Of a stretch of DNA of 64,000 bases, positions 19,156 to 28,040 are shown piece after piece. A model generated the notes under the pieces. That model had not been told where the DNA came from. It ran no database searches and was given only the letters and a program-made list of their open reading frames with translations. The stretch is from Trichothermofontia sichuanensis B231 (GTDB taxonomy: Bacteria > Cyanobacteriota > Cyanobacteriia > B231): positions 2,579,501 to 2,643,500 of the forward strand of contig NZ_CP110848.1 in the NCBI RefSeq assembly GCF_026240635.1. The letters are read 5' to 3'. The first letter of the stretch is position 1. Every line of letters begins with the position of its first letter. The translations under genes and the position numbers were made by a program.

Positions 19156-19944
19156 ATGCCAGAAACCATGAGTGCGGTCAGAATTTACTACGAAGACCTG
19201 GGGCAGGGCGATCCGGCACTGCTGATGTTGCCTGCCTGGTGTATGAGCCATGCGGGATTCGCCACCTTACCCCAAACCTGCGCAGCCAACCGGCGAGTGT
19301 TGGCGCTCGACTGGCGTGGGCATGGCCAATCGGCCTCCCCCAGTGAGGATTTTGGGGCCGAGGGGCTGGTTGAGGATGCCCTCGCAGTTATTGCAGCCAG
19401 TGGGGCAAAAACCGTGATCCCGGTGACGTTGTCCCACGCCGGTTGGGTTGGCATTGAGTTGCGCCAGCGGCTGGGCGATCGCATTCCCAAGCTGATTCAT
19501 CTGGACTGGCTGGTCTTGCCGCCACCGCCAGAATACGTAGCGTTTGTCAGCGGCCTCACAGAAGCCGACAAGTGGGAATCCGTTCGAGCCACCCTGTTCG
19601 ATATTTGGCTAGAGGGTATTGATGATCCAACCCTAACCGAGTTTGTGCGGGGTGAAATGGGGGCTTATGGGGCTGATATGTGGATGCGATCGGGCCGCGG
19701 CATTGGCGGCTGTTATCAAGCTGGGGGATATCCTTTAAATGCAATGATGACGATCGATCCACCCGTCCCGATCCTACATCTCTATGCCCAACCCGCCACA
19801 GAGGATTATCTTGCTGCCCAGAAAGCCTTTGCCCACGCCCATCCCTGGTACCATGTCCACCGCTTACAGGCAAAATCCCATTTCCCCACTTTTGAAGTGC
19901 CGGAGGAAATGGCCCGTGTGATCGAGGACTTTGTCGAGTCCTAG
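19156..19944 (+). CDS. Alpha/beta-hydrolase-fold protein, cofactor-free quinolone 2,4-dioxygenase (HOD/QDO/AqdC)-like
   Basis: A 262-residue protein. The features recall the HOD/QDO dioxygenases, which cleave 3-hydroxy-4(1H)-quinolones with O2 and no cofactor, rather than ordinary esterases. They are L-P-A-W-C (W28, C29), D-W-R-G-H-G-Q-S, S93-H94 followed by A-G-W in place of the G-x-S-x-G elbow, H-L-D-W-L with D117, D-I-W-L-E-G, R-S-G-R-G-I, and S-H-F-P-T-F-E-V with H242. The His/Asp pair and the S-H-x-G-W motif are kept. The second His of the HOD W-C-H block is replaced by Met. Known relatives degrade quinaldine intermediates or the Pseudomonas quinolone signal; the substrate here is not known. 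The gene is monocistronic. Confidence 0.75.
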   Translation: MPETMSAVRIYYEDLGQGDPALLMLPAWCMSHAGFATLPQTCAANRRVLALDWRGHGQSASPSEDFGAEGLVEDALAVIAASGAKTVIPVTLSHAGWVGIELRQRLGDRIPKLIHLDWLVLPPPPEYVAFVSGLTEADKWESVRATLFDIWLEGIDDPTLTEFVRGEMGAYGADMWMRSGRGIGGCYQAGGYPLNAMMTIDPPVPILHLYAQPATEDYLAAQKAFAHAHPWYHVHRLQAKSHFPTFEVPEEMARVIEDFVES

Positions 19945-19982
19945 GGCAAGGTTGACACCAACCTTGCAGCCGAGCCAACCGG

Positions 19983-20747
19983 TTAGGGAAAAACCTGTGG
20001 ATACTGACTGGGATCAACCACAGTTTCATCACAGTCAAACTTGGCTCGATATTCCACTAACTGGAATTGATCCCCTTGCAACTGGTAGGTTGCCAGGGAA
20101 CCACAGGTCCCCATGCCCGAAAATTTAGTGAGCAGCGTTAACTGCTGCTTCCCAGGTTCGTATTCCGGCAGTCCCCCCACCTGCTGCTCCTCCAGCCTGG
20201 ATAACTGTCCATTTTCGTCTGTTTGGAAGCGGGCCAGTTTCAGTGCTTTCACTTGGGGGCCATCAGCCGTTTTGGTATAGATTAAATACTCATAACTCCC
20301 CTGGTAAGCCGCCATAAAACACATCATTTGCACCAGATACTGGTTATCACCCACGGGATAGACGAGCGAACCGTTAGGGGAGGCTTGGGCATCAAAGCCA
20401 TCGGGGCAAATGCCCAACTCTGCTTGATGAGCATACAAATCGGCCAGCACCGCCTGGGGACTGGTTGGCTGCACTGACGTTGCCGCCGTCACTTGCTCGG
20501 CACCAGCAGTAGGAGAAACGCTAGGAGCAGGGGTTACCCCATTTCCCCGCACATCCGACCTCGCACCTGCCGGCATAATACCTGCGGTTGATGCTGAGGC
20601 AGTGGGAGCCTGTCCTGCCGGTTCAACACGAGCAGCGCCCGTTGCGATCCCAGGGTTGTCGATCGGCTGGGAAGAAGTTGTTTGGCTACAGGCGATCGTA
20701 AACATCAAACTGGTAAGGACCAACCCAAAACCGGTGAGAGGCTTCAT
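19983..20747 (-). CDS. Lipoprotein with DUF1176-like domain
   Basis: A 254-residue predicted lipoprotein. The ATG at 20747 gives M-K-P-L-T-G-F then a hydrophobic stretch ending in the lipobox T-I-A-C. A longer frame (to 20882) would bury this signal and is not preferred. A low-complexity Ala/Pro/Thr linker (about 25-95) leads to a C-terminal domain with F-S-G-M-G-T-C-G-S and K-F-D-C-D-E-T, resembling DUF1176. It is probably anchored in the plasma or outer membrane. The function is unknown. Convergent with the hydrolase gene. Confidence 0.7.
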   Translation of the reverse strand: MKPLTGFGLVLTSLMFTIACSQTTSSQPIDNPGIATGAARVEPAGQAPTASASTAGIMPAGARSDVRGNGVTPAPSVSPTAGAEQVTAATSVQPTSPQAVLADLYAHQAELGICPDGFDAQASPNGSLVYPVGDNQYLVQMMCFMAAYQGSYEYLIYTKTADGPQVKALKLARFQTDENGQLSRLEEQQVGGLPEYEPGKQQLTLLTKFSGMGTCGSLATYQLQGDQFQLVEYRAKFDCDETVVDPSQYPQVFP

Positions 20748-20905
20748 AGCAAGGGAGAAAGAGGAACTGCGGATGCATAACCACCTTAACGGATTCAGCC
20801 CGTGTTCGTGCAGCCTCTCCCCAGAAGAATGGCCGCTCCCCTCCCTGCTCAGGGATGCCTCGCCGGGATCAGTCTGGTGCACTGGAAGAAATCAGCATCG
20901 TTGGG

Positions 20906-22006
20906 CTAGGGGTTAAGACCAGCCGGTGGTTGGCAGCGTCCCCCCAAATTGTTCACGATGGTGCAGGTATTGTGCACCAACATTTGTTGGGTCGTTGCCA
21001 CGGCTGTCCCTGGCCCCGTCGGGCCTTCAACCAGTAGAGGTGGCTCAGCCAATTTCACGCCTGCTTCACGGGCGATCGTGGCCATGATCTCAGGATTAGA
21101 AGTACTTTCTGCAAAGATCGCGGGCACACCCAGGCGTTTGACCTGTTCGACTAAATCAGCCAAATCCGCAGGGGAAGGCTTCGCCGCCTTGCTCACCCCC
21201 TGCAGCGATCCCTTGACCTGTAAGCCATAGGCATCGGCAAAATAACCAAAGGCATTGTGGGGCGTGATGAGTTGGCGTTGGGTGGGAGGAACCGTAGCCA
21301 CCTGGGCCTGTATCCAGGTATCAAGGGTGTTGAACTCCGTCGTCAGACGATCAGCGGCTTGACGGTACTGGGCTTGATGGGCCGGGACAAGCCGAGCCAA
21401 CTCGGTCGCAATCACCGTCACGATCGCCCCATCGTGACGGGCATTGTGCCAAATGTGGGGGTCGGGCACCCGCTCATTCGCCGTAGGTGCCGCCGCAGCC
21501 TGTTCCTGTTCATGCTCATGTTCATGCTCATGTTCATGCTCATGTTCATCGGCCTGAACATAGCGCGGCGTCGGCACCGCAGCTTCGTAAACCGCCACCT
21601 GGTTTTTCCCCGACTGGCTCTTGACCAAGCGGATCAGCTTGGGGGAAGCCCCATAGCCATCGTAGAGCACCAGATCCGCCTTGGCGATCACCGCTCGATC
21701 CGCTGGGGTCGGTTCATACACATGGGGATCCTGGCCAGGAGCCATTAAACAGGTGAGGGCGATCGTCTCCCCCGCAATCTGCCGGGTCAGGTCGCACAAA
21801 ACCCCTGTTGTTGCCACCACGTTGGCTGGCGATGCGCCCGGCGTGGGGACTGTCTGCGGCACAACCCCAGACTCGGCCTGAGACTCGACTTTGGGACCCA
21901 AAGCCACCGGTCCACAACTGACACACCCCAGGGTGAGCAACACCCCAAACACTCTCCAGCGATCGCTCAACCAATTTGCGACAAAATTTAACCCAAACAG
22001 AGGCAT
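20906..22006 (-). CDS. znuA: Zinc ABC transporter substrate-binding protein
   Basis: A 366-residue cluster A-I metal-binding lipoprotein (leader with L-T-L-G-C). Visible features: V-V-A-T-T-G-V-L-C-D-L, the metal-binding D-P-H-V-Y-E-P, a His/Glu-rich loop of alternating E-H pairs near residues 153-168, then P-H-I-W-H-N-A-R-H. The charged His loop is typical of zinc (ZnuA) rather than manganese binders. It is divergent from the ATPase gene with a Zur-like box between, so both are probably repressed by Zur-Zn. No permease gene is adjacent. Confidence 0.9.
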   Translation of the reverse strand: MPLFGLNFVANWLSDRWRVFGVLLTLGCVSCGPVALGPKVESQAESGVVPQTVPTPGASPANVVATTGVLCDLTRQIAGETIALTCLMAPGQDPHVYEPTPADRAVIAKADLVLYDGYGASPKLIRLVKSQSGKNQVAVYEAAVPTPRYVQADEHEHEHEHEHEHEQEQAAAAPTANERVPDPHIWHNARHDGAIVTVIATELARLVPAHQAQYRQAADRLTTEFNTLDTWIQAQVATVPPTQRQLITPHNAFGYFADAYGLQVKGSLQGVSKAAKPSPADLADLVEQVKRLGVPAIFAESTSNPEIMATIAREAGVKLAEPPLLVEGPTGPGTAVATTQQMLVHNTCTIVNNLGGRCQPPAGLNP

Positions 22007-22043
22007 GGGTCAGTAGCTCCTGCAATACAAGTTTGATAGGATT

Positions 22044-22058
22044 TGAGAATGATTATCA
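22044..22058. promoter_or_regulatory. Zur-type operator
   Basis: TGAGAAT-G-ATTATCA is a 7-1-7 palindrome with one mismatch to TGATAAT-N-ATTATCA, the cyanobacterial Zur (Fur-family) box. It lies between the divergent znuA and znuC starts, 15 bp from the znuC ATG, so it could repress both. Confidence 0.8.
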
Positions 22059-22073
22059 TTTCCCCTGTTGGCC

Positions 22074-22817
22074 ATGCTAGAGGTTGAGCACCTGTCTGTC
22101 AATTACCAGCGGCAGCCTGCCCTTACCGATTTTTCCCTACGCTTAGTACCGGGGGAGATGGTGGGGGTGGTGGGTCCCAATGGGGCGGGTAAAAGTACGC
22201 TGATGAAGGCGTTACTGGGTTTGATCCCTTACCAAGGGCGGGTCCTGCTGGCCGGACAACCGTTGCAACGACAACGACAGCGGGTGGCCTATGTACCGCA
22301 GCGATCGCAGATCGATTGGGACTATCCGATTACTGCCTGGAATGTGGTGATGATGGCCCGCACACGGGCGATCGGGTGGCTACGGTCACCTAGCCCCCTG
22401 CAGCGGCAAATTGTGCAGGCGGCCCTGGAACGGGTGGATATGCTGTCCCTCGCACGACGTCCGATCGGTCAACTGTCGGGGGGACAACAGCAGCGGGTGT
22501 TTATTGCACGGGCACTGGCGCAACAGGCAGATGTATTTTTGCTGGATGAACCCTTTGCAGGGATTGACAAGAAAACGGAAGCCCTCCTCGTGGGAGTGTT
22601 TGCCGAGTTGCGTGCCCAGGGAAAAACGCTCTTGGTCTGTAGCCATGAGTGGGGCGATAGCCTGAATCGCTACGATCGGCTCTTGTTACTGAATCGGCAC
22701 CTGTTGGCTGAAGGGAAACCGCGATCGGTGATGACGATGGAGAATATTTACCGGGCCTATGGTGACGCCTCAGCATCGAATAATGGCCAAAAACCAGGGT
22801 CCTTCTTCTTTTGTTAA
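22074..22817 (+). CDS. znuC: Zinc ABC transporter ATP-binding protein
   Basis: A 247-residue ABC ATPase. Walker A G-P-N-G-A-G-K-S-T, Q-loop V-P-Q-R-S-Q-I-D-W-D-Y-P (typical of metal-type ATPases), signature L-S-G-G-Q-Q-Q-R, Walker B V-F-L-L-D-E-P-F-A-G-I-D and H-loop S-H-E-W are all present. ATG at 22074 is preferred over the in-frame TTG 6 bp upstream. The last ~17 residues (S-N-N-G-Q-K-P-G-S-F-F-F-C) look atypical. The expected znuB permease is missing downstream, where a 284-bp gap contains MITE R2. Confidence 0.9.
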   Translation: MLEVEHLSVNYQRQPALTDFSLRLVPGEMVGVVGPNGAGKSTLMKALLGLIPYQGRVLLAGQPLQRQRQRVAYVPQRSQIDWDYPITAWNVVMMARTRAIGWLRSPSPLQRQIVQAALERVDMLSLARRPIGQLSGGQQQRVFIARALAQQADVFLLDEPFAGIDKKTEALLVGVFAELRAQGKTLLVCSHEWGDSLNRYDRLLLLNRHLLAEGKPRSVMTMENIYRAYGDASASNNGQKPGSFFFC

Positions 22818-22893
22818 TTTTGTTAATGTTTCTTGCGTCGTTTCTTGCATCTACAACCTTTGTCGCCTCAGTGAGGGGCAGGCAATTGGCTCA

Positions 22894-23019
22894 AGCCCTT
22901 TGGTTCTTATGGGTTTATGGTGGGGGCGCTACGCGCCCCACCATAAACCCAGCATTTTAGTTCTTTAATTTGTAGCTTTTTGCACTGTTACACCAAAATC
23001 TCAGGAGAGCCAGCCCTTT
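22894..23019. mobile_element. MITE R2, intact copy with 8-bp target duplication
   Basis: A 110-bp element (22902-23011) with ends GGTTCTTATGGG and CTCAGGAGAGCC, an internal hairpin GTTTATGGTGGGG / CCCCACCATAAAC, and perfect flanking duplications AGCCCTTT at 22894-22901 and 23012-23019. It is of the same family as the copy at 18830-18941. It sits just downstream of znuC, where a permease gene would be expected. Confidence 0.8.
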
Positions 23020-23101
23020 GTTCACCAGGTACTGCTGTCCTTCAGAGACTTGGGAAACGCTGTATTTAGATATTGTTAGATATTGCGTCTAGATATTGCA
23101 T

Positions 23102-23470
23102 CTATTTAGGAATAACATCGCCCAATTCCTGAATTGCCTTTGCGAAAAACTCAAGCGCCACCATCAACACGGGATACATGACCCCCATCAGCCCTAACCA
23201 GCCCGCTGCTTGTCCGGCCCAGATCAGGGCTTGTTTCGTGGGACCGGGTTCGGCGCGATTCGCGCTGGCAACAAACTCGGAACTGGCTCCCACTAGGATG
23301 GCCCCTCCTAAGCCTAGGGGAATGCCCGTGGCAATCCAGATAAAGAGTCGCCCCTCTGGTTGGATGATGCCCAAGGCAGGTAGCAGAATAAAGCCCAAAA
23401 AGGCCATGAACAACCACAGTAGAAGCGCGCTGATCGCATCTTTGCGGGATAGCGACTCAAAGGGGTTCAT
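23102..23470 (-). CDS. Small membrane protein, unknown
   Basis: A 122-residue protein with three hydrophobic segments (about 12-34, 42-62 and 85-110) joined by short polar loops; the first ~10 residues (N-P-F-E-S-L-S-R-K-D) are cytoplasmic-like. No known motif. Just downstream of its stop a TAGATATTG-type unit is repeated three times (about 23070-23100). Monocistronic. Its function cannot be inferred. Confidence 0.65.
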   Translation of the reverse strand: MNPFESLSRKDAISALLLWLFMAFLGFILLPALGIIQPEGRLFIWIATGIPLGLGGAILVGASSEFVASANRAEPGPTKQALIWAGQAAGWLGLMGVMYPVLMVALEFFAKAIQELGDVIPK

Positions 23471-23721
23471 ACACTGGTTTCTCGCAACAGGGTAGAAAAA
23501 GGATACTGCTCAGGATGCCGGATCGGGGCCGCTGGGACTATCCCTCTAACGATAGAGTGGGCGAGCTTGGGTGACCTATACCCTCACCACTGATCACACT
23601 GCTGATCACGCTGCACCGTTACTCTGTGCCCCCACGCTGCACCATCAGTTTGTGCCACCAGTGTAACGGCTCAATCGCTCAACGACACACGTAGATATCT
23701 CATCACCCATGCAGGCTTTTT

Positions 23722-23755
23722 CTCACCACATCAGGGTTCTCACCACATCAGGGTA
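23722..23755. repeat. Short tandem repeat
   Basis: The 16-bp unit CTCACCACATCAGGGT occurs twice in tandem (17-bp period) directly downstream of the aldehyde dehydrogenase stop. It lies in the 23471-23747 gap, which holds nothing else I recognise. Confidence 0.6.
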
Positions 23756-25142
23756 AAAAGGGTAAAAAACGCGCCACCGATTTAAATCTAGCCAGGGTCC
23801 CAGTGTAAGGAGGATAGCGGAACTGTAAATCGAGCCGGAAGGGGCGCTGGAGGACTCCCTTGAAGTGTGAAAATGTGTCGAAACTGGCCTTACCGTGGTA
23901 GCGCCCCATGCCACTCGGACCGACGCCCCCAAATCCCAGGTCGGGTACGAGGTTGTGTAGCAAGACATCGTTCACACAGACGCCACCAGCAGAGGTTTGG
24001 GCCAGCACCTGTTGGGTATAGTCGCGATTACGGGAGAAGCAGTAGAGGGCTAGGGGCTTAGGCCGAGCATTGACGAAGGCGATCGCACTTTCTAGGGTAT
24101 CGTAGGTCAGCACGGGCAAGATCGGGCCAAAAATTTCCTCCTGCATCACCGGTGCCTCGGGAGACACCTGATCCAGAATCGTCGGCGCAATGTAACGATC
24201 GCGCGCATCTGTCTCACCTCCTACCACAATCTGACCATCCTGGAGGAAGGCACTGAGGCGTTGGAAATGGCGATCGTTAATAATTCGCGCATAGTCAGGG
24301 CTTTGGGCCGGAACCTCGCCATAAAAGTCCCGCAGACAGGTTTGCATCGCCGTCAACAGGGGGGCATGAATCGCGCGATCGACCAGCAAATAATCCGGTG
24401 CAATACAGGTTTGGCCAGCATTGGCAAACTTTCCCCAGACAATGCGACGGGCAGTCGTAGCGAGATCCACATCGCGGTCAACGAGGCAGGGACTTTTGCC
24501 CCCCAGTTCCAGAGTGACGGGGGTGAGGTGTTGGGCCGCAGCTGCCATAACGAGCTTACCGATGGCTGTCCCACCGGTAAAGAAAATATGATCAAAACGC
24601 TCAGCTAACAGACGCTGACTGGTTTCGGGTCCTCCCGTGACGGCACACACAAAAGCCGGATCAAATGTGGCCTTGATCAAGTCGGCGATTAAGGTTGCTG
24701 TAGCACTGGCGACCTCCGAAGGCTTGAGCACCGCGCAGTTACCCGCAGCAATTGCCCCCACCAAGGGCAACAGACAGAGTTGAAAAGGATAATTCCACGG
24801 ACTGATAATCAGAACGATCCCCAGGGGTTCCGGAACCAAGGTAGCGTGTCCGGGCTGAGTCATTAGGGGAACCTTCACCCGTTGCGGTCGCATCCAAGTG
24901 GGTAGATGCTTGAGGGTGCGATCCAGTTCTTCAAGAAGAATATAAACTTCGGCAGCGTAGGCTTCAAACTGGGGTTTGCGCAGATCAGCATGGAGGGCTT
25001 CCAGAATTTGGGCCTCGTTGTCCACAATCCGTTGCCGTAACTGTTGGAGTTGGGCACGACGAAACGCAAGAGGACGGGTTTGTCCCGTGGCAAAAAATTG
25101 ACGTTGCTGATCAAGCTGCTGCGCGATCGTGTCCATAACCAT
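23748..25142 (-). CDS. Aldehyde dehydrogenase (ALDH3-like)
   Basis: A 464-residue NAD(P)-dependent aldehyde dehydrogenase. The general-base Glu lies in T-L-E-L-G-G-K-S-P and the nucleophilic Cys in F-A-N-A-G-Q-T-C-I-A-P. The short length and the start L-D-Q-Q-R-Q-F-F-A-T-G-Q-T-R match class 3-type fatty-aldehyde enzymes. The C-terminus is basic and hydrophobic (F-K-S-V-A-R-F-L-P-F-L-P), which may touch the membrane. Cyanobacterial relatives oxidise fatty or apocarotenal aldehydes to acids. A small conserved gene lies 24 bp upstream and may be co-transcribed. Confidence 0.92.
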   Translation of the reverse strand: MVMDTIAQQLDQQRQFFATGQTRPLAFRRAQLQQLRQRIVDNEAQILEALHADLRKPQFEAYAAEVYILLEELDRTLKHLPTWMRPQRVKVPLMTQPGHATLVPEPLGIVLIISPWNYPFQLCLLPLVGAIAAGNCAVLKPSEVASATATLIADLIKATFDPAFVCAVTGGPETSQRLLAERFDHIFFTGGTAIGKLVMAAAAQHLTPVTLELGGKSPCLVDRDVDLATTARRIVWGKFANAGQTCIAPDYLLVDRAIHAPLLTAMQTCLRDFYGEVPAQSPDYARIINDRHFQRLSAFLQDGQIVVGGETDARDRYIAPTILDQVSPEAPVMQEEIFGPILPVLTYDTLESAIAFVNARPKPLALYCFSRNRDYTQQVLAQTSAGGVCVNDVLLHNLVPDLGFGGVGPSGMGRYHGKASFDTFSHFKGVLQRPFRLDLQFRYPPYTGTLARFKSVARFLPFLP

Positions 25143-25166
25143 TCGGTAGAATCCAGTCTCTCCAGA

Positions 25167-25484
25167 TCAGGCTGCGATCGCTGCCAACAGGGTCGTTGCT
25201 TCCTCAACCTGACTATCCGCCATTGTCTGGGGCGCTCGCAAGCTGACCCACACCGCATAGCGCTGGCTGGAGCAGGTCACACATACAGGATAGCCCGACT
25301 GGGCCAACTTCCAACCGACATCGTAGGCCCGCAAACGATCGTGTAGCCCAAACGACCGAAAATGACGATAGAGTTCTTCGCCGCAGCGCATCCCTTCCTG
25401 GATCTCGCCCTGCCAGTATTTGAAAAGGGTGACCACGTCTTCATTGATCACCAGCGGCGTAATGGGAGTGGTAACTTGACTCAT
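25167..25484 (-). CDS. Small conserved protein, unknown
   Basis: A 105-residue soluble protein. It contains R-C-G-E-E-L-Y-R-H-F and V-C-V-T-C-S, with no signal peptide or membrane segment. The coding quality (frame, HIP1-derived codons) and its position 24 bp before the aldehyde dehydrogenase support a real gene. No function can be assigned. A promoter must lie in 25485-25760, a 275-bp gap with no other gene. Confidence 0.65.
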   Translation of the reverse strand: MSQVTTPITPLVINEDVVTLFKYWQGEIQEGMRCGEELYRHFRSFGLHDRLRAYDVGWKLAQSGYPVCVTCSSQRYAVWVSLRAPQTMADSQVEEATTLLAAIAA

Positions 25485-25760
25485 AACTTTACACCACGCT
25501 TATCCGTACAAACATCAGGGTAAGCAACGATCGTGAAAAAAAGGAGAATGGCTCTCAACTAAAACGGTAGAAATGCTGAAATTTTACTGTCGACAAACGA
25601 TGCTCGATCGCGGCACCGAGGGGCTAGTTAGGATCGCCCTGTTGAAGTGAGGGGTGAGGTTAGGGTGGTGGGGCGGGGGCGGCATTAGCGTCATCATGGT
25701 AATCACCTGGTAAGGAGCCGAGCGATTGGTCCCATTCGCCGGTTGCGTCCCCAGATGGGG

Positions 25761-27863
25761 CTATTCTGCCGCGATCGTCAGGACTTGGGGCGGGACGGCA
25801 TCGGGGGGATAGAGAAAATCGACTTGGACGAAGCGTTTGCTGTTGGGGGGCATGGTGAGGGTCACCAGGGGTTCGCCCGGATCGCCGCGCCGTTGGGCAA
25901 GGTGAAAGTATTGGGTTTGGGACTTACCTGCGTCATCGTCATACCGAACCCGCACAGTTCCTCGGAAGAAGACGCGATCGGGCGGCGGGTCAAAGAACTT
26001 AAGGCCCTGGGCATTGGGTAAATCTTCCTTGATGGGGGTTTGGAGGGTCAGGGTAACGGATCGCTTGGCGCGGCTGGCATTGTGCAGCGGCAGGGTCAGG
26101 CTGTATTGAACCGCATAGTTACCGTGGGAGCGGTAAGCCGTGTCGGGATAGCGGGCCAGCATTGGGGCGCTCTGGATTTGCCCGGTACCAAAGGTGCCCT
26201 GGGGAAGGGTACTGAGGCCATAGGCAATCGGTTTTCCGGGTTTGGGGAGGGTGAGGGTAGGCGCCTCCGGGCTATCGGTTAGTTTGGCCTGCCATTGGGA
26301 GCCTTGGGAAACCCCGGCAACGCGACCATAGATGATTTTGCCGATCGTATGGTCGGGATCGGTGGGGGGGATATCGCGGGGTCCGGCTAAACAACCGCTC
26401 TTGAGGAGAGACTGCCATTCTTCCAAGGTGGGCGATCGTTCACTGCCATCGCTATGTTTGCGGGCAAACATGGCCAGATCGGCTACATAGACGGGGCCGC
26501 CACTCCAGAGTCGTATCAGGGTCGATCGGGCATTGGCGGTGGGCACCAGTTCCCCGTGGCCAGTGGGCAGCGGCAAACTCAGGAGCATTTGGCTTTGCTT
26601 CGGCGCGAGGGTCAGCGTCGCCGGGAACAGGTCTTGACGACTGCCCTTGAGGATTTCCGTGGTCATGCGACTTCCCGGCCCGGAAAAAACATCCCCAGCC
26701 GCGTTATTCACTTGGGCAGGTAATTCGACAAACCCCGCATCGGTTCCCGTTAGGTAGGTTGCGGCCTGGAAGATCTCGATCGTCACGGGTTGGTCGCCGG
26801 GATTGTGGAGCATAACCCCCTGGAAGAGGGTGCGGGTTTCTTTGGGATCAGTGGTTTTAGCAATGTGGTGGGAAAAGATATCGAACCGACCTTCAAAGGC
26901 ATAGTTCAGATGAGCCGCCGGGTCTCGCTTTTTATCCGGAGGAAACGTGGAGAGCAGAATCCCCTCGGTCTGGACAATTTCTGGACTGTTGCTATTAAAA
27001 ACGGGGATGTTGTCCAGTTTCCCCGGTAGGGGACGAATCTCCCGGTTAGCATCCACGATCCGTTCGACCCCCGCTGGTAAGGTCTGCCAGTTCTCATCCG
27101 CCTCAAACTGGGGGACAGGGGTGGGCGCGATCGTGGGCAGTACGGGACACGCCTGACTGGTGAGCGCTTGGGCACTCGGCTTGGGGGCATCTGGGCCAAT
27201 GATATGGGCATACACTAACCAGTAACCCAGGGCAAAACTGGCGATAAACAACCCACTCACCAGGCAGAAGCGCAGGAACCGGAAAGGGTGTTTACCAGAT
27301 TGCCGCCGCTTCTGGGGCGGGTGAGGGGTAGGGGCACCCTGCCGATGGGGGCGGTGAGACGGGGAGGGTGGAGGATAGCGGGGAGAGGTCGCTGAGCGGG
27401 TTACCGTAGCTCGGAAGGCGTGAGGAGGGGCCTGGGCCGTTTTGGCAGAGGGTCGGGGGGAACCGGAAGCCGGCACCGTTGGCGCCGCTGGGGTCTGGGA
27501 GAATGGTGCCGATCGGGGTGAGGCCCGGTGGCACAACCGCACCGTCTGTTTCCAGAGGACTTTGGCCTCACCATCTAGGCGGGCAACCAGATGAATCCCC
27601 TGCACCAGATCGAGGTTCAGGGCGACTAACTGGTCACAAATGAAGCGCACGAGATAGGGTTGCAAACTCAAGCAGAGTTCCCGTGGCATGGACACCTGGA
27701 AATAGACAGCGATATCCAGATAGAGGGTGGGGGTGACCTCTATTTCCAAATACATGCCCTGGGGAATGAGGGAACTGTTCATCCAGTGGGCGATCGCCCA
27801 GCAATCCCCCGCCTGTGCCAACTCAGGGATGGATGGCAGATATGGCGTATGTCGATCGAACAT
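25761..27863 (-). CDS. DUF3370 protein with N-terminal cytoplasmic module
   Basis: A 700-residue protein in three parts. Residues 1-115 are a small domain (W-A-I-A-H-W-M-N-S, P-Q-G-M-Y) of a kind often attached to cyanobacterial regulators. A Pro/Ser/His-rich linker and a single membrane helix (about 198-218) follow. The rest, about 440 residues, is a DUF3370-type domain (T-E-G-I-L-L-S-T-F-P, L-F-Q-G-V-M-L-H-N-P-G). DUF3370 on its own is usually exported, so here it would be outside, linked to a cytoplasmic domain. The function is unknown. The gene is monocistronic. Confidence 0.78.
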   Translation of the reverse strand: MFDRHTPYLPSIPELAQAGDCWAIAHWMNSSLIPQGMYLEIEVTPTLYLDIAVYFQVSMPRELCLSLQPYLVRFICDQLVALNLDLVQGIHLVARLDGEAKVLWKQTVRLCHRASPRSAPFSQTPAAPTVPASGSPRPSAKTAQAPPHAFRATVTRSATSPRYPPPSPSHRPHRQGAPTPHPPQKRRQSGKHPFRFLRFCLVSGLFIASFALGYWLVYAHIIGPDAPKPSAQALTSQACPVLPTIAPTPVPQFEADENWQTLPAGVERIVDANREIRPLPGKLDNIPVFNSNSPEIVQTEGILLSTFPPDKKRDPAAHLNYAFEGRFDIFSHHIAKTTDPKETRTLFQGVMLHNPGDQPVTIEIFQAATYLTGTDAGFVELPAQVNNAAGDVFSGPGSRMTTEILKGSRQDLFPATLTLAPKQSQMLLSLPLPTGHGELVPTANARSTLIRLWSGGPVYVADLAMFARKHSDGSERSPTLEEWQSLLKSGCLAGPRDIPPTDPDHTIGKIIYGRVAGVSQGSQWQAKLTDSPEAPTLTLPKPGKPIAYGLSTLPQGTFGTGQIQSAPMLARYPDTAYRSHGNYAVQYSLTLPLHNASRAKRSVTLTLQTPIKEDLPNAQGLKFFDPPPDRVFFRGTVRVRYDDDAGKSQTQYFHLAQRRGDPGEPLVTLTMPPNSKRFVQVDFLYPPDAVPPQVLTIAAE

Positions 27864-28040
27864 CCCTTCTCACACCGGTTCGCCGATCTCAGCCAGCGGC
27901 ACCCGATCCTCACAGAGTTAATCGGTGCCTGACCCTGGAGCTAAAGTTGCAGCTAAAGGGTAACGTATTGCTCCCAAAACCGGACATCCCATAACAGCAA
28001 CTTAGGGGTAATTGCTTAAAAAACTTTACGGATCTGTTTA

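Noticed and set aside
20748-20882. A longer N-terminus for the DUF1176-like lipoprotein
   Set aside because: It would place 45 polar residues before a clear lipoprotein signal; the start at 20747 fits better.
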